A stretch of DNA of 61,404 bases from Ferruginibacter sp. GTDB taxonomy: Bacteria; Bacteroidota; Bacteroidia; Chitinophagales; Chitinophagaceae. The position numbers and the translations under genes were made by a program. A model generated the notes under the pieces. It did no database searches. It saw only the letters and a program-made list of their open reading frames with translations, and was not told the DNA's origin. The DNA lies in contig JANYFT010000052.1 of assembly GCA_025359625.1 (NCBI GenBank), positions 1 through 61,404 of the forward strand, read 5' to 3'. This document shows positions 52,931 through 61,404 of the stretch, piece after piece; the stretch's first letter is position 1; every line of letters begins with the position of its first letter.

Positions 52931-54086
52931 CGTCTATTTCTTTGGTTCCATCTCCAGTTTCAACAATGTAGGCGGCTGGTATTATATCAAAATGCTGCTG
53001 GTAAGCTTTGCTGGTTTCCTCAATAAATTGATCGATCGCATCAACTGCTACTAAATTAATTGTGCAGCCTCCAAAGCCGCCACCCATCAGCCGTGCGCCA
53101 ATTACATTCCTATTTCGGCTTGCCAATTCAACCAAAAAATCCAATTCTGCACAACTTACTTCATACAACTTACTTAATCCTTCATGTGTTGCATACATCA
53201 GTTTGCCAAACGCAATTAAATTATCCTGTTGCAACAGCTCAGCAGCTTTTTTTGCACGTGCAATCTCTTCTATTACATACAGGCAACAGTTATATACTTT
53301 CTCTGGCATATTGCTTTTGTAAACCTGTAAATCGGCTATCTTCGTTATGTCTCTAAAAGACTGAATGTTTTTTAACTGGCTCTTTAATATGCTTAACCCT
53401 TCTTCGCAACGTTGTCTGCGTGTATTGTATTCTCCGGATATTAGTGTATGCTGAACATTAGAATTTAGTAAAACAATTTTATACCCTTTCATGTGCAATG
53501 GAAAATATTGATGTTGCATGCTCCTGCAATCTAATAGCAACACCTGCTCCTGCTTTCCCATCATATTGGCAAACTGGTCCATAATGCCGCAATTTACATT
53601 AGGATAATTATGCTCTGCCCGCTGACAAAGCAATGCCAGCCCTACCCTGTTTAAACCGGTATGCAGCATTTCGTTAAGTGCAAAGGCAAGCCCGCCCTCC
53701 ACCGCAGCAGATGAACTCATTCCTGAACCTCGTGGGATATCGCCGGCAAATACACAATCAAATCCATTTATTTTACAACCCAATAATAAAAATTCGTTTA
53801 TTACACTTAGCACATAATTTTTCCACCCGCTAATTTTTTTTACATCAGTAATTGCGATGGAAAGCCACTCGTCAAAATCCATGGCGTAAAAATGAATGTC
53901 GTTGCTTTGGTTTTCTGCAATGGCATAGTACACACCTTTATTAATTGCAGCAGGCATCACAAACCCATCATTGTAATCAACGTGCTCACCAATTAAATTT
54001 ATGCGGCCGGGAGAAAAATACAATGCAGGTTCAGAAGCAAAACTTTCTTTAAAGCGTTTTAAAACGGTTGCAGCAATCGGGTTCAT
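52920..54086 (-). CDS. galK: galactokinase
   Basis: A 388-residue GHMP kinase that phosphorylates galactose at C1. PGRINLIGEHVDYNDGFVMP (about 26-45) is the galactose-binding signature. DIPRGSGMSSSAAVEGGLAF (about 114-133) is the ATP loop, and RLMGGGFGGCTINLV (about 333-347) is motif 3. The length is normal. It lies 3 bases after the galM-like gene in one minus-strand operon. Its 3' end overlaps the convergent NagX-like gene by 11 bases. Galactose-1-phosphate could in turn feed UDP-galactose and galactofuranose synthesis. Confidence 0.96.
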   Translation of the reverse strand: MNPIAATVLKRFKESFASEPALYFSPGRINLIGEHVDYNDGFVMPAAINKGVYYAIAENQSNDIHFYAMDFDEWLSIAITDVKKISGWKNYVLSVINEFLLLGCKINGFDCVFAGDIPRGSGMSSSAAVEGGLAFALNEMLHTGLNRVGLALLCQRAEHNYPNVNCGIMDQFANMMGKQEQVLLLDCRSMQHQYFPLHMKGYKIVLLNSNVQHTLISGEYNTRRQRCEEGLSILKSQLKNIQSFRDITKIADLQVYKSNMPEKVYNCCLYVIEEIARAKKAAELLQQDNLIAFGKLMYATHEGLSKLYEVSCAELDFLVELASRNRNVIGARLMGGGFGGCTINLVAVDAIDQFIEETSKAYQQHFDIIPAAYIVETGDGTKEIDVTL

Positions 54087-54089
54087 CAG

Positions 54090-55049
54090 TTAATTTAAGG
54101 GAGTTATTTTATAAGTAGTAGCAAATATCGCATTTGTTTGGGGGGCCAAAATTATTAAACCTATTCCATTATTAAACGCATCAGGTATGCCACTTAAATT
54201 TTCAATAGCAATGTTATTGCGGTGAGGAGGAGTATATAACTGCAAATAGGGATAAGATTTATCAGGGCGAATTTCTAATTGCAATTTTTGCACCGGGTCT
54301 CTTAAAACACATAATGGCTGGCACTCTGCAAAGTTTAATGAAAAACAATTGTCTAAAAATGTATCACCGATCTTTTGTAGTGAATTAAATTCATGATAGG
54401 GAATTGTTTGACCAGTAGGTACCAATTTGTCATCAAAAATTATTTTTTCTTTGCTTTGAAATTCCAGTTGCAGGTCATCTATTTTTCCACCGAGTGTAAA
54501 ATAAGGGTGCCAGCCATCCTGCATTGGAATTAACCCTTTGTCTTTGTTGGTAATTTCAGTTACGATGTGCAGGGTATTTTCTTTTTCTAAAGTATAGGTT
54601 ATTGTACAATCGTACATAAAGGGGTAACCGTTTTCGCTGCCTTTGTAAGCATAAGTTAAAACAACACTTGCATTATCGCTGTTTGCTTCCTGCTGCATTA
54701 TTGTAAATGCTGCGTCGTATATTAATCCGTGTATCGCAGTTCCATCCAATAAAAATTTATTGATTGTATATTGTTCTTCACCAAAATGATAAATAGAATT
54801 TTTTAAGCGGCATGCAAATGGTGATAGCTTGCAACTTTTAAAACCTTTTGTTTCCACATTTTTGGCAAAGTCTTCAGCAGAAGTATACTGATCAATCACG
54901 TTAATAGAACGGCCGTTGTGCAAAACTGTAAAAGCATGCAGGATCGCACCACAGGATGGGATTATTTCTACTGAGGTTTGGGTATCGTTATCTTTCAGGA
55001 TCGTTTTATTAAAACCATTTTCAGTTTTACTTTCAACAGTAAAGGCCAT
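54090..55049 (-). CDS. aldose 1-epimerase family protein (GalM-like)
   Basis: A 319-residue beta-sandwich protein. IIPSCGAILHAFTV (about 29-42), LSPFACRLKNSIYHFG (about 76-91), HGLIYD (about 107-112) and GWHPYFTLG (about 179-187) match the galactose mutarotase fold, with His and Asp/Glu in the active site. It would interconvert alpha and beta galactose for galactokinase. It starts at ATG and is the first gene of the galM-galK unit, with a perfect inverted repeat 48 bases upstream of the start. Confidence 0.9.
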   Translation of the reverse strand: MAFTVESKTENGFNKTILKDNDTQTSVEIIPSCGAILHAFTVLHNGRSINVIDQYTSAEDFAKNVETKGFKSCKLSPFACRLKNSIYHFGEEQYTINKFLLDGTAIHGLIYDAAFTIMQQEANSDNASVVLTYAYKGSENGYPFMYDCTITYTLEKENTLHIVTEITNKDKGLIPMQDGWHPYFTLGGKIDDLQLEFQSKEKIIFDDKLVPTGQTIPYHEFNSLQKIGDTFLDNCFSLNFAECQPLCVLRDPVQKLQLEIRPDKSYPYLQLYTPPHRNNIAIENLSGIPDAFNNGIGLIILAPQTNAIFATTYKITPLN

Positions 55050-55096
55050 GCTGTTATTTTAAGGTTGTGAAAGTACTAAATACTTTGTATTTACTA

Positions 55097-55129
55097 TTCG
55101 CTATCATACAACATTTGCATAATAGCGAA
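55097..55129. promoter_or_regulatory. inverted-repeat operator candidate upstream of galM-galK
   Basis: TTCGCTAT (55097-55104) and ATAGCGAA (55122-55129) are perfect inverted 8-mers. One mismatch inward, the AT steps also pair, giving a symmetric site of 33 bp around a 17-base centre. It is 48 bases before the galM start codon, in the divergent region shared with the small membrane protein. It could bind a dimeric repressor or activator; no regulator gene is adjacent. Confidence 0.45.
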
Positions 55130-55271
55130 ATGTTATTGCCGCTACTTATTGAATGAATAATAAAAACGTGTCTAACTATTATATTTAGGTCTTGCCAAAG
55201 TGCATACAATTAACCTGCGCTTAACTCATGGGTAGGGATAGAAAACTAATTTTACGTTACAATACAATTCC

Positions 55272-55574
55272 ATGGGAGATAACAACAATAAGGCGCCCCA
55301 CATTTTAAATACCTCCGCTAACTTACTCGGTATTTGCTTTTTGGTACTTACGTCTTTAAAAGTATTGAAATTAAATGGTACAACTTTTATTGATGAATGC
55401 ACTTCTGTTGCTACTATGCTATTTATGAGCAGCAGTATCTTATCATTCCTTTCTATTCGCAGCACCTCAAAAAAATCAACCAGGTATGAAAGCATTGCTG
55501 ATATTATTTTTCTATCAGGACTCCTCTGTCTTTTTGTTACTATTATGATGGTAACTTTTAATTTTATAAAATAA
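55272..55574 (+). CDS. small three-TM membrane protein of unknown function
   Basis: A 100-residue protein with hydrophobic segments about 15-31, 47-62 and 77-98, separated by short polar turns. The charged motif RSTSKKSTRYESIADI precedes the last segment. A frame on the opposite strand (55226-55495) also exists, but this one has a coherent membrane-protein pattern and an ATG start. No family is recognised for certain. It lies alone between the gal operon and mutL, which is convergent with it (23 bases between stops). Confidence 0.68.
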   Translation: MGDNNNKAPHILNTSANLLGICFLVLTSLKVLKLNGTTFIDECTSVATMLFMSSSILSFLSIRSTSKKSTRYESIADIIFLSGLLCLFVTIMMVTFNFIK

Positions 55575-55597
55575 AGTTTGTATCTGCCCGGGAGAAA

Positions 55598-57466
55598 CTA
55601 CCTTCCAAACATCTTATCCAACTCGTTTTTTTTAAACGCAGTATAAGTTGGTTTGCCATTGGGGGTAATGTTTGGTGCATTGCAGGAAAATAAATCTTCA
55701 ACTAATATTTTCATTTCTTTTTGTGTAAGGGGAGTGCCAGCTTTAATAGCCTGTTGCCATGCCAGTGAACGAAATAATTTTTCCCTTTTACTGTATTTTA
55801 AATCGGAACTAAAATGTTTAAACTGCTCCAGTATTTTTTCAATGGCAATTTTTTCGTTTCCCTGGTCTACATCTGCGGGAGTGCCCTGAATTACAAAAGT
55901 ATTGTTGCCGAAGGGCTCCAGATGATAGCCCAAAAAATGCAGTTCATGTAACAGTTCATTTACTATTCCCATATCCATTGTTGTTAACGCTATCGTTATC
56001 GGGAATAAATTTTGCTGAATGGCGATCGGTTTGCCATCTACTGCTTTTATAAAACGTTCATACAGGATCCGTTCATGCGCATTCTGCTGATGGATCACGA
56101 AAAAACCCGTATCATTTTGTACAATGATATACGTATTATGCAACTGGGTTAAATGCCCTGTTGCAATTGCAGGATGAGCTGCTAAAGCCTGCAGGCTCAC
56201 AAATCCCGGCTCACGGCTGGCTGTTACGGTTTCTACAATTTCTTTAGCGGCTGTTGTATTTAGAACGCCCGATTCTCCTTTAGCCGGTTCATACAAATCT
56301 TTCCAGTGTTTTAACTCACTCTTGTTTTCAATAAAGTGCGCCTGGTTTTTTTGGCTAAATGTATTGTATAAAGAAGTAGAAGCAGCAGATGATTTTCTTT
56401 CGTCAGTAAACGGTTTGCTTACTGCATCTAAATGCTGGATGGATGAATCCAATTCAAAGTCCAAAGTGGGTGTAATGCTAAATTGTGCCAGTGCATGCTT
56501 AACGGCACTTTTTACAAAAGCATACACGATCCTTTCATCTTCAAACTTTATTTCCTGTTTGGTAGGGTGCACATTAATATCAATCTGTGCCGGATCAAGG
56601 TCAATAAATAAGGTGTACATCGGGAATCCATCTTTTGCAATCATCTCATCAAAGGCACCCATGACTGCATGGTTCAGGTAGGCACTTTTTATAAAGCGGT
56701 TGTTAACAAAAAAGTATTGGTCGCCCCTGGTTTTTTTTGCCGTTTCAGGCTTGCCCACAAAACCGTAAATATTCATGTAATCGCTTTGCTCCTGAACGCT
56801 TACCAGTTTGGCATTATAACTATTACCCAATACCTGCACAATACGTTGTTTTAACGTACCTTTTTCTAAATGAAAAACCTGCTGACCGTTGCTGGTTAAA
56901 GAAAAAAAGATATCAGGGAACGCCATAGCCACCCTTATAAATTCATCCACAATATGGCGCAATTCAGATGGATTACTCTTTAAAAAATTTCTCCTGGCAG
57001 GCACATTAAAAAATAAATTCTTCATGGCAATACTGGTGCCTTGTTGCATGGCTACCGCTTCCTGCTTTTTTACCACACTGTTATCTATTTCAATGTAAGT
57101 ACCGGTGATATCTTCCGCCTTTTTTGATTTCAATTCTACCTGCGATACGGCAGCAATACTGGCCAATGCCTCTCCACGAAACCCCATGGTTTTAATATGA
57201 AACAGATCATCTATATTTTTTATTTTGGAAGTGGCATGCCTTTCAAAGCTCATCCTGGCATCAGTTTCGCTCATCCCTTTGCCATTGTCAATAACCTGTA
57301 TCAGTGCTTTGCCGGCATCGTTTACAATCAGTTTAATTTCTGTCGCACCGGCATCTACGGCATTTTCCATCAATTCTTTAACAGCACTGGCAGGCCGCTG
57401 AATTACTTCACCTGCTGCAATCTGGTTGGCAATATTATCGGGCAATAATTGTATGATGTCGGGCAA
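55598..57466 (-). CDS. mutL: DNA mismatch repair protein MutL
   Basis: A 622-residue GHKL ATPase. ELMENAVDAGA (31-41), IDNGKGM (59-65) and MGFRGEALASI (94-104) are the ATP-site motifs. The start is TTG, supported by AAAGGAGA four bases upstream, one of the few clear Shine-Dalgarno sites here. The C-terminal endonuclease motifs are all altered: DQHA-x2-E is HQQNAHERILYE (459-470), ACR-type is AWQQAIKAG (569-577), and CPHGRP is TPNGKP (601-606). Thus nicking activity is probably absent. It lies 45 bases downstream of the Uma2 gene. Confidence 0.95.
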   Translation of the reverse strand: MPDIIQLLPDNIANQIAAGEVIQRPASAVKELMENAVDAGATEIKLIVNDAGKALIQVIDNGKGMSETDARMSFERHATSKIKNIDDLFHIKTMGFRGEALASIAAVSQVELKSKKAEDITGTYIEIDNSVVKKQEAVAMQQGTSIAMKNLFFNVPARRNFLKSNPSELRHIVDEFIRVAMAFPDIFFSLTSNGQQVFHLEKGTLKQRIVQVLGNSYNAKLVSVQEQSDYMNIYGFVGKPETAKKTRGDQYFFVNNRFIKSAYLNHAVMGAFDEMIAKDGFPMYTLFIDLDPAQIDINVHPTKQEIKFEDERIVYAFVKSAVKHALAQFSITPTLDFELDSSIQHLDAVSKPFTDERKSSAASTSLYNTFSQKNQAHFIENKSELKHWKDLYEPAKGESGVLNTTAAKEIVETVTASREPGFVSLQALAAHPAIATGHLTQLHNTYIIVQNDTGFFVIHQQNAHERILYERFIKAVDGKPIAIQQNLFPITIALTTMDMGIVNELLHELHFLGYHLEPFGNNTFVIQGTPADVDQGNEKIAIEKILEQFKHFSSDLKYSKREKLFRSLAWQQAIKAGTPLTQKEMKILVEDLFSCNAPNITPNGKPTYTAFKKNELDKMFGR

Positions 57467-57511
57467 AATTTCTCCTTTGTTTTTTGTAAAATTACGTAGA
57501 TAACAGATTGC

Positions 57512-58048
57512 TTATTCCCAAATATCCAGGAGGTTAACCTCTGCTGTACAATTATCGTGGAGTATAAAATGATACGTTTCCGGGTTTATGGATACTGGCT
57601 CGTATTGGGTATTGATGTATTCGTATATTTCTAATTTTTTAAACTGCGGATCGACGATCAAATAATATTTTACTTTTTGTGATTGGTACAATTCCATTTT
57701 TTCGCCCCTGTCTTTAGAAGCAGTAGACGGTGATAATATTTCTACGACCAATACAGGCGGAAAATCCAGGAATTTTTTTTCTATCTTATCACATACGATC
57801 AATAGGTCCGGTTGTACAATGGTATCTTCTTTTATTTTCCAGTCTAATGGCTGAAACAATTTACAATTTTTGCATTTTTTCAATGCTTTTACAAATTCAA
57901 AATTTAGCAACACACTTACACTTTGGTGCGCCGGTACAGGTGCAGGGCACATCGCATAAGGCATTCCTTCAATTAATTCCCAATTTCCTTCCCATTGGCA
58001 ATAATCTTCATAAGTATAATAAGGGCGATATCTTTCTGCAATTGACAT
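57512..58048 (-). CDS. Uma2-family (DUF820) PD-(D/E)XK-like protein
   Basis: A 178-residue protein. YTYEDYCQWEG (about 11-21) and WELIEGMPYAM (about 23-33) form the N-terminal part. QPDLLIVCD (about 78-86), PVLVVEILSPSTASKDRGEK (about 96-115) and YYLIVDP (about 127-133) form the restriction-endonuclease-like core, with the Asp, Glu and Lys residues in place. Uma2 proteins are common in multiple copies but their role is not settled. It is upstream of mutL and divergent from the GH3 gene (75 bases apart). Confidence 0.9.
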   Translation of the reverse strand: MSIAERYRPYYTYEDYCQWEGNWELIEGMPYAMCPAPVPAHQSVSVLLNFEFVKALKKCKNCKLFQPLDWKIKEDTIVQPDLLIVCDKIEKKFLDFPPVLVVEILSPSTASKDRGEKMELYQSQKVKYYLIVDPQFKKLEIYEYINTQYEPVSINPETYHFILHDNCTAEVNLLDIWE

Positions 58049-58123
58049 AGCGTAAAGTTAAAAATATTTTATGAACTCATCTCTATTGAAATGTGCTTAA
58101 TTTGTGTTGCATATCTATTCATT

Positions 58124-61072
58124 ATGAGAAGAATCCATTTTCTGTTTATCATGTTACAACTGGGGGTTCTTGCAGGTAACGCACAAACAACAATGCTTGC
58201 GCAAAAATGGGCAGACAGTGTATTCAATAGCTTAACCCCCGATCAGCGCATTGCCCAGTTAATGATTTTGCGTTTATCTGCTTACGATTTTAAAACCAAA
58301 ACACCCATCTATTATGATAGCACCGTAGCCGAAGCCATAAAAAAATACAACGTAGGCGGCATCTGTCCGTTCCAGGGAAATCCGGTGGAATTGGCTAACA
58401 TCATCAATAAATTACAACACCTTGCACAAACACCGTTGATGACTTGCATTGATGCAGAGTGGGGTATTGGCATGCGCCTGTTTGATAGCGTAACCGCCTT
58501 ACCGCACCAGATGATGTTGGGTGCTGTACAGGATGCAACGATTGTTCACCAATATGGCAATGTAGTGGGAGAACAATGCAGGCGCTTGGGCATTAATGTT
58601 AACTATGCGCCGGTAGTGGATATCAACAACAATCCCAATAACCCCGTTATTAACGACCGCAGTTTTGGGGAAGACAAATACAAAGTAGCATTGTATGGTA
58701 TAAAATATATGCAGGGGTTGCAGGAATCTGGAGTGATGGCCTGTGCCAAACATTTTCCCGGGCATGGCGATGTTGCTGTTGATTCTCATTTTGATCTTCC
58801 GGTAATTAATAAAACCATGGCTCAATTAGATTCGCTGGAGTTGTACCCTTTTCGTGAAATTTTTCAGGCGGGTATTGGCAGTGTGATGATGGCACATTTA
58901 TACATTCCGGTGATTGATAGCACGCCTAACAGGGCAACTTCAATTTCGCAAAAAAATGTAAACGGCCTGATGCGTAACACAATAGGATTCCAGGGATTGA
59001 CCTTTACTGATGCGCTGGAAATGCAGGGTGTACAAAAGTATTTTCCCGGAGGAGCAGCTTCTGTACAATCGTTGATAGCTGGTAATGATATGCTTTGCCT
59101 GCCGGGCAATGTGGATTCAACCATTCAGAAAATAAAAGACGCCATCGAAAACAAGGAGCTAAGGTGGCAGGATATTGACCTGCATTGCAAAAGGGTGTTA
59201 ACGGCAAAGTACCAATATGGAGGAGGCCGTTTTGAACCAATCAATACCGTTAATATTACAGCCGACTTAAACAAAGACATTCCTGCTATGAAAAAGCTGG
59301 TAGCAGAAAATGCCATCACGGTATTAAACAAAACGAGCGATAATTTTTTCCCGTTGGTTGCTGATACAAAAAATCCAACAACGGATATTGCCTATGTTGG
59401 TATTGGCATCAATACCGATAATGCTTTTGCCAAAAGAATGCGTGCCGATTTTAATGCTGCTGTATTTTATTTTGATTACAAAGCTGATCCCATAAGGATT
59501 CTATCAATTGTGGCTTTAATAAAAAGCAGGTATAAAAAAGTGGTGATTGGCATCCATAATTACAGCCGAAGGCCAGCCAATAATTTTGGCCTGCCTTCCC
59601 CAGCTATTGACCTGGCAACACAGTTACAACAGGAAACCAACAGCATCAGTTTTGTATTTGGTAATCCATACGCCATCAAAAACTTTTGTGCTGCAAAAAA
59701 TGTAGTGGCCTGTTACGAAGATGATGAGTACACACAAAATGCAACCATTGATCTTTTGCAGGGGAAAATTACTGCGAAAGGAAAATTGCCTGTTACGGTT
59801 TGTGAAGCCTATCCATTTGGCAGCGGTATCATGACGGCTGCGGCAACTTTACCTGTTGCAGATCCTGCAACAGTTGGCCTTGACATTGCAAAACTAAACA
59901 GTATAGATTCCATAGCAAACAATGCCATCAGCAAAGGCGCTACCCCTGGTTGTGTTGTATTGGTAGTAAAAGACGGAAAGATCGCTTACCAAAAAGCGTA
60001 CGGTCATTTTAATTATGATAATATAGCCCCGGTAACAATGGCGTCTGTGTATGATATGGCATCTGTTACAAAAATTTGCGCTACAACTATTTCTATTATG
60101 CGCTTGTATGAGCAGGGTAAGATTGATCTGAAAAAACAATTGGGCGATTACCTGCCAATGGTAAAGGGTAGTAATAAAGAACATCTCTTAATGGAAAATA
60201 TCTTGCTGCACCAGGCAGGACTTGTTGCCTTTATTCCATTTTACCGGCAGGCGATTGATACAGTTACAGGTATTCCCCTTCCAAAATATTTTGTGCATCA
60301 GCAAAGCGATTCTTTCCACATAAGAGTAGCGGATAATTTATTTATGCGCAATGATTACAGGGATACGATGTACCACAAAATTTTACAAAGTCCGCTGGGG
60401 CCAACAGGTAAATATATTTACAGTGACAATGATTTTATTTTTTTAGGCAAAGTGGTGGAAGCCATCAGTGGCCTGCCATTAAATGAGTATGTAAAAAAAG
60501 AATTTTATCTTCCGTTGGGATTAACCTCGGCTGGTTTCAGGCCATGGGAATATTTGCCATTGAACCGCATAGCCCCTACAGAAAATGAAAAGGTTTTCCG
60601 CATGGAATTGATACAGGGAGACGTGCATGATCCTGGTTCTGCTATGTTTGGTGGCGTTGCCGGCCATGCAGGTTTGTTCAGCAGTGCGTACGATATTGCT
60701 GTGATTATGCAAATGCTGCTGAACGGAGGCGAGATAAATGGCACCCGTTATTTTAAAAAAGCAACGGTAGATCTGTTTACAGCCTACCACAGCACCATCA
60801 GCCGAAGAGGTTTTGGTTTTGATAAACCAGAGAAAGATAATGCCACCCGTCCGGAACCATATCCCTGTTTAAGTGCCTCACCACTAAGTTTTGGGCATAC
60901 CGGCTTTACCGGAACCTGCACTTGGGCCGATCCTGAAAAAAAATTGGTGTATGTATTTTTAAGTAACAGGGTTACACCTGTGGGAGACAATCCCTTGCTT
61001 GGAAAAATGAATGTAAGGCCTTCTATTCATGAAGTGATTTATAAAGCAATGATAGGAAAATCTGCAAAATAA
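58124..61072 (+). CDS. NagZ-like GH3 beta-N-acetylhexosaminidase fused to a serine beta-lactamase-type hydrolase
   Basis: A 982-residue secreted protein. Residues 1-21 look like a signal peptide (MRRIHFLFIM, then cleavage near GNAQ). Residues about 30-370 are GH3 with KHFPGHGD (209-216), DSH (220-222, the NagZ His-Asp catalytic loop) and nucleophile D296 in FTDALEM. Residues about 390-570 are the GH3 C-terminal domain. Residues about 590-980 are a class-C beta-lactamase/esterase domain with SVTK (S647-K650, SxxK) and YSD (766-768). The start was moved 11 codons in. It may cleave muropeptide-type substrates in the periplasm and act on the esters or amides, as inferred from the two domains. Confidence 0.92.
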   Translation: MRRIHFLFIMLQLGVLAGNAQTTMLAQKWADSVFNSLTPDQRIAQLMILRLSAYDFKTKTPIYYDSTVAEAIKKYNVGGICPFQGNPVELANIINKLQHLAQTPLMTCIDAEWGIGMRLFDSVTALPHQMMLGAVQDATIVHQYGNVVGEQCRRLGINVNYAPVVDINNNPNNPVINDRSFGEDKYKVALYGIKYMQGLQESGVMACAKHFPGHGDVAVDSHFDLPVINKTMAQLDSLELYPFREIFQAGIGSVMMAHLYIPVIDSTPNRATSISQKNVNGLMRNTIGFQGLTFTDALEMQGVQKYFPGGAASVQSLIAGNDMLCLPGNVDSTIQKIKDAIENKELRWQDIDLHCKRVLTAKYQYGGGRFEPINTVNITADLNKDIPAMKKLVAENAITVLNKTSDNFFPLVADTKNPTTDIAYVGIGINTDNAFAKRMRADFNAAVFYFDYKADPIRILSIVALIKSRYKKVVIGIHNYSRRPANNFGLPSPAIDLATQLQQETNSISFVFGNPYAIKNFCAAKNVVACYEDDEYTQNATIDLLQGKITAKGKLPVTVCEAYPFGSGIMTAAATLPVADPATVGLDIAKLNSIDSIANNAISKGATPGCVVLVVKDGKIAYQKAYGHFNYDNIAPVTMASVYDMASVTKICATTISIMRLYEQGKIDLKKQLGDYLPMVKGSNKEHLLMENILLHQAGLVAFIPFYRQAIDTVTGIPLPKYFVHQQSDSFHIRVADNLFMRNDYRDTMYHKILQSPLGPTGKYIYSDNDFIFLGKVVEAISGLPLNEYVKKEFYLPLGLTSAGFRPWEYLPLNRIAPTENEKVFRMELIQGDVHDPGSAMFGGVAGHAGLFSSAYDIAVIMQMLLNGGEINGTRYFKKATVDLFTAYHSTISRRGFGFDKPEKDNATRPEPYPCLSASPLSFGHTGFTGTCTWADPEKKLVYVFLSNRVTPVGDNPLLGKMNVRPSIHEVIYKAMIGKSAK

Positions 61073-61128
61073 TTTTACAACTTTACCCATTGAGAGAAGT
61101 AACAACTTCAACTCTATAAAATTAGAAC

Positions 61129-61404
61129 ATGTCTTACAACCCCAACATGCACCATCGCAGAAGTATTCGTTTGAAAGAGTATGATTATTCACAGGCAGGT
61201 TTGTATTTTGTAACAATATGTTGCCAGAACAGGATACATCGTTTTGGGAAAATTGAAAACGATGAAATGATATTGAATGAATACGGAATGATTGGATATG
61301 AGGAATGGTTAAAATTATCAGAGCGGTTTACAAATTTTGAATGGGATGTTTTTCAAATAATGCCCAACCACCTGCACGGGATTATTATGTTGACCAACAC
61401 GGTA
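61129..61404 (+). CDS. REP-associated tyrosine transposase, IS200-like (partial, cut by window end)
   Basis: The first 92 codons of a Y1 transposase, running off the right edge. RRSIRLKEYDYSQAGLYFVT (10-29) is the N-terminal beta strand region, and MPNHLHGIIM (78-87) carries the HUH metal motif H81-x-H83. The catalytic Tyr would lie beyond the window. RAYT proteins are single-copy and mobilise or shape dispersed palindromic repeats. It starts at ATG, 57 bases after the GH3 stop codon. Confidence 0.9.
   Translation, partial: MSYNPNMHHRRSIRLKEYDYSQAGLYFVTICCQNRIHRFGKIENDEMILNEYGMIGYEEWLKLSERFTNFEWDVFQIMPNHLHGIIMLTNTV

Noticed and set aside
55226-55495. 89-codon minus-strand open frame antisense to the small membrane protein
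   Set aside because: The plus-strand frame has a clear three-TM pattern and better start; this one looks like its shadow.

Overview
The window is AT-rich bacterial chromosome. It looks like Bacteroidota, most plausibly Chitinophagaceae; this is an inference from gene content, not a database result. The signs are a Bacteroidota-type carotenoid cluster, few Shine-Dalgarno sequences, several TAnnTTTG-like -7 promoter words, and the styles of the WbqC, FkbM and NagZ-serine hydrolase fusion genes. No rRNA, tRNA or CRISPR array was seen.

Left part (133-7571, minus strand): a light-response and carotenoid cluster. In transcription order it holds a CarH/LitR-like B12-binding MerR regulator with an intact W-x9-EH motif, an ECF sigma factor, crtI, crtB, idi, a crtD-like desaturase, a cruF-like hydratase and crtZ. 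The likely logic is that light acting on adenosylcobalamin releases the repressor, the sigma factor and crt genes are expressed, and a hydroxylated carotenoid is made. No lycopene cyclase or GGPP synthase is in the window.

Middle (7728-49594): a very large surface-polysaccharide region in blocks of alternating strand. It has eleven glycosyltransferases or likely ones (GT4-like and GT2), three AsnB-like amidotransferases, two polysaccharide deacetylases, a sugar formyltransferase-like gene, UDP-galactopyranose mutase beside a GlfT-like GT2, six methyltransferases including two of FkbM type, and an acyltransferase-3. RfbA and RfbB make dTDP-4-keto-6-deoxyglucose; with no RfbC or RfbD present, a DegT/DnrJ aminotransferase and a GNAT acetyltransferase probably use it to make an N-acetylated 4-amino-4,6-dideoxyhexose. 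Two export routes coexist: a Wzm/Wzt ABC transporter, and a Wzx flippase with two paralogous membrane proteins that may be Wzy-like polymerases. The least explained part is the aminotransferase - WbqC - two tandem beta-propeller proteins - GNAT cassette at 39093-43276.

Right part (49823-61404): mostly housekeeping genes. These are an ABC-F ATPase, a NagX/HGSNAT-like membrane acetyltransferase, galactokinase with aldose 1-epimerase, a small three-TM protein, MutL, a Uma2-family protein, and a NagZ-like GH3 fused to a class-C beta-lactamase-type serine hydrolase. The window ends inside a REP-associated (IS200-like) transposase.

Several starts were moved from the longest open frame to internal ATGs on the basis of family N-termini and gene junctions. 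Four genes (cruF, crtI, the acyltransferase and mutL) appear to start at TTG.
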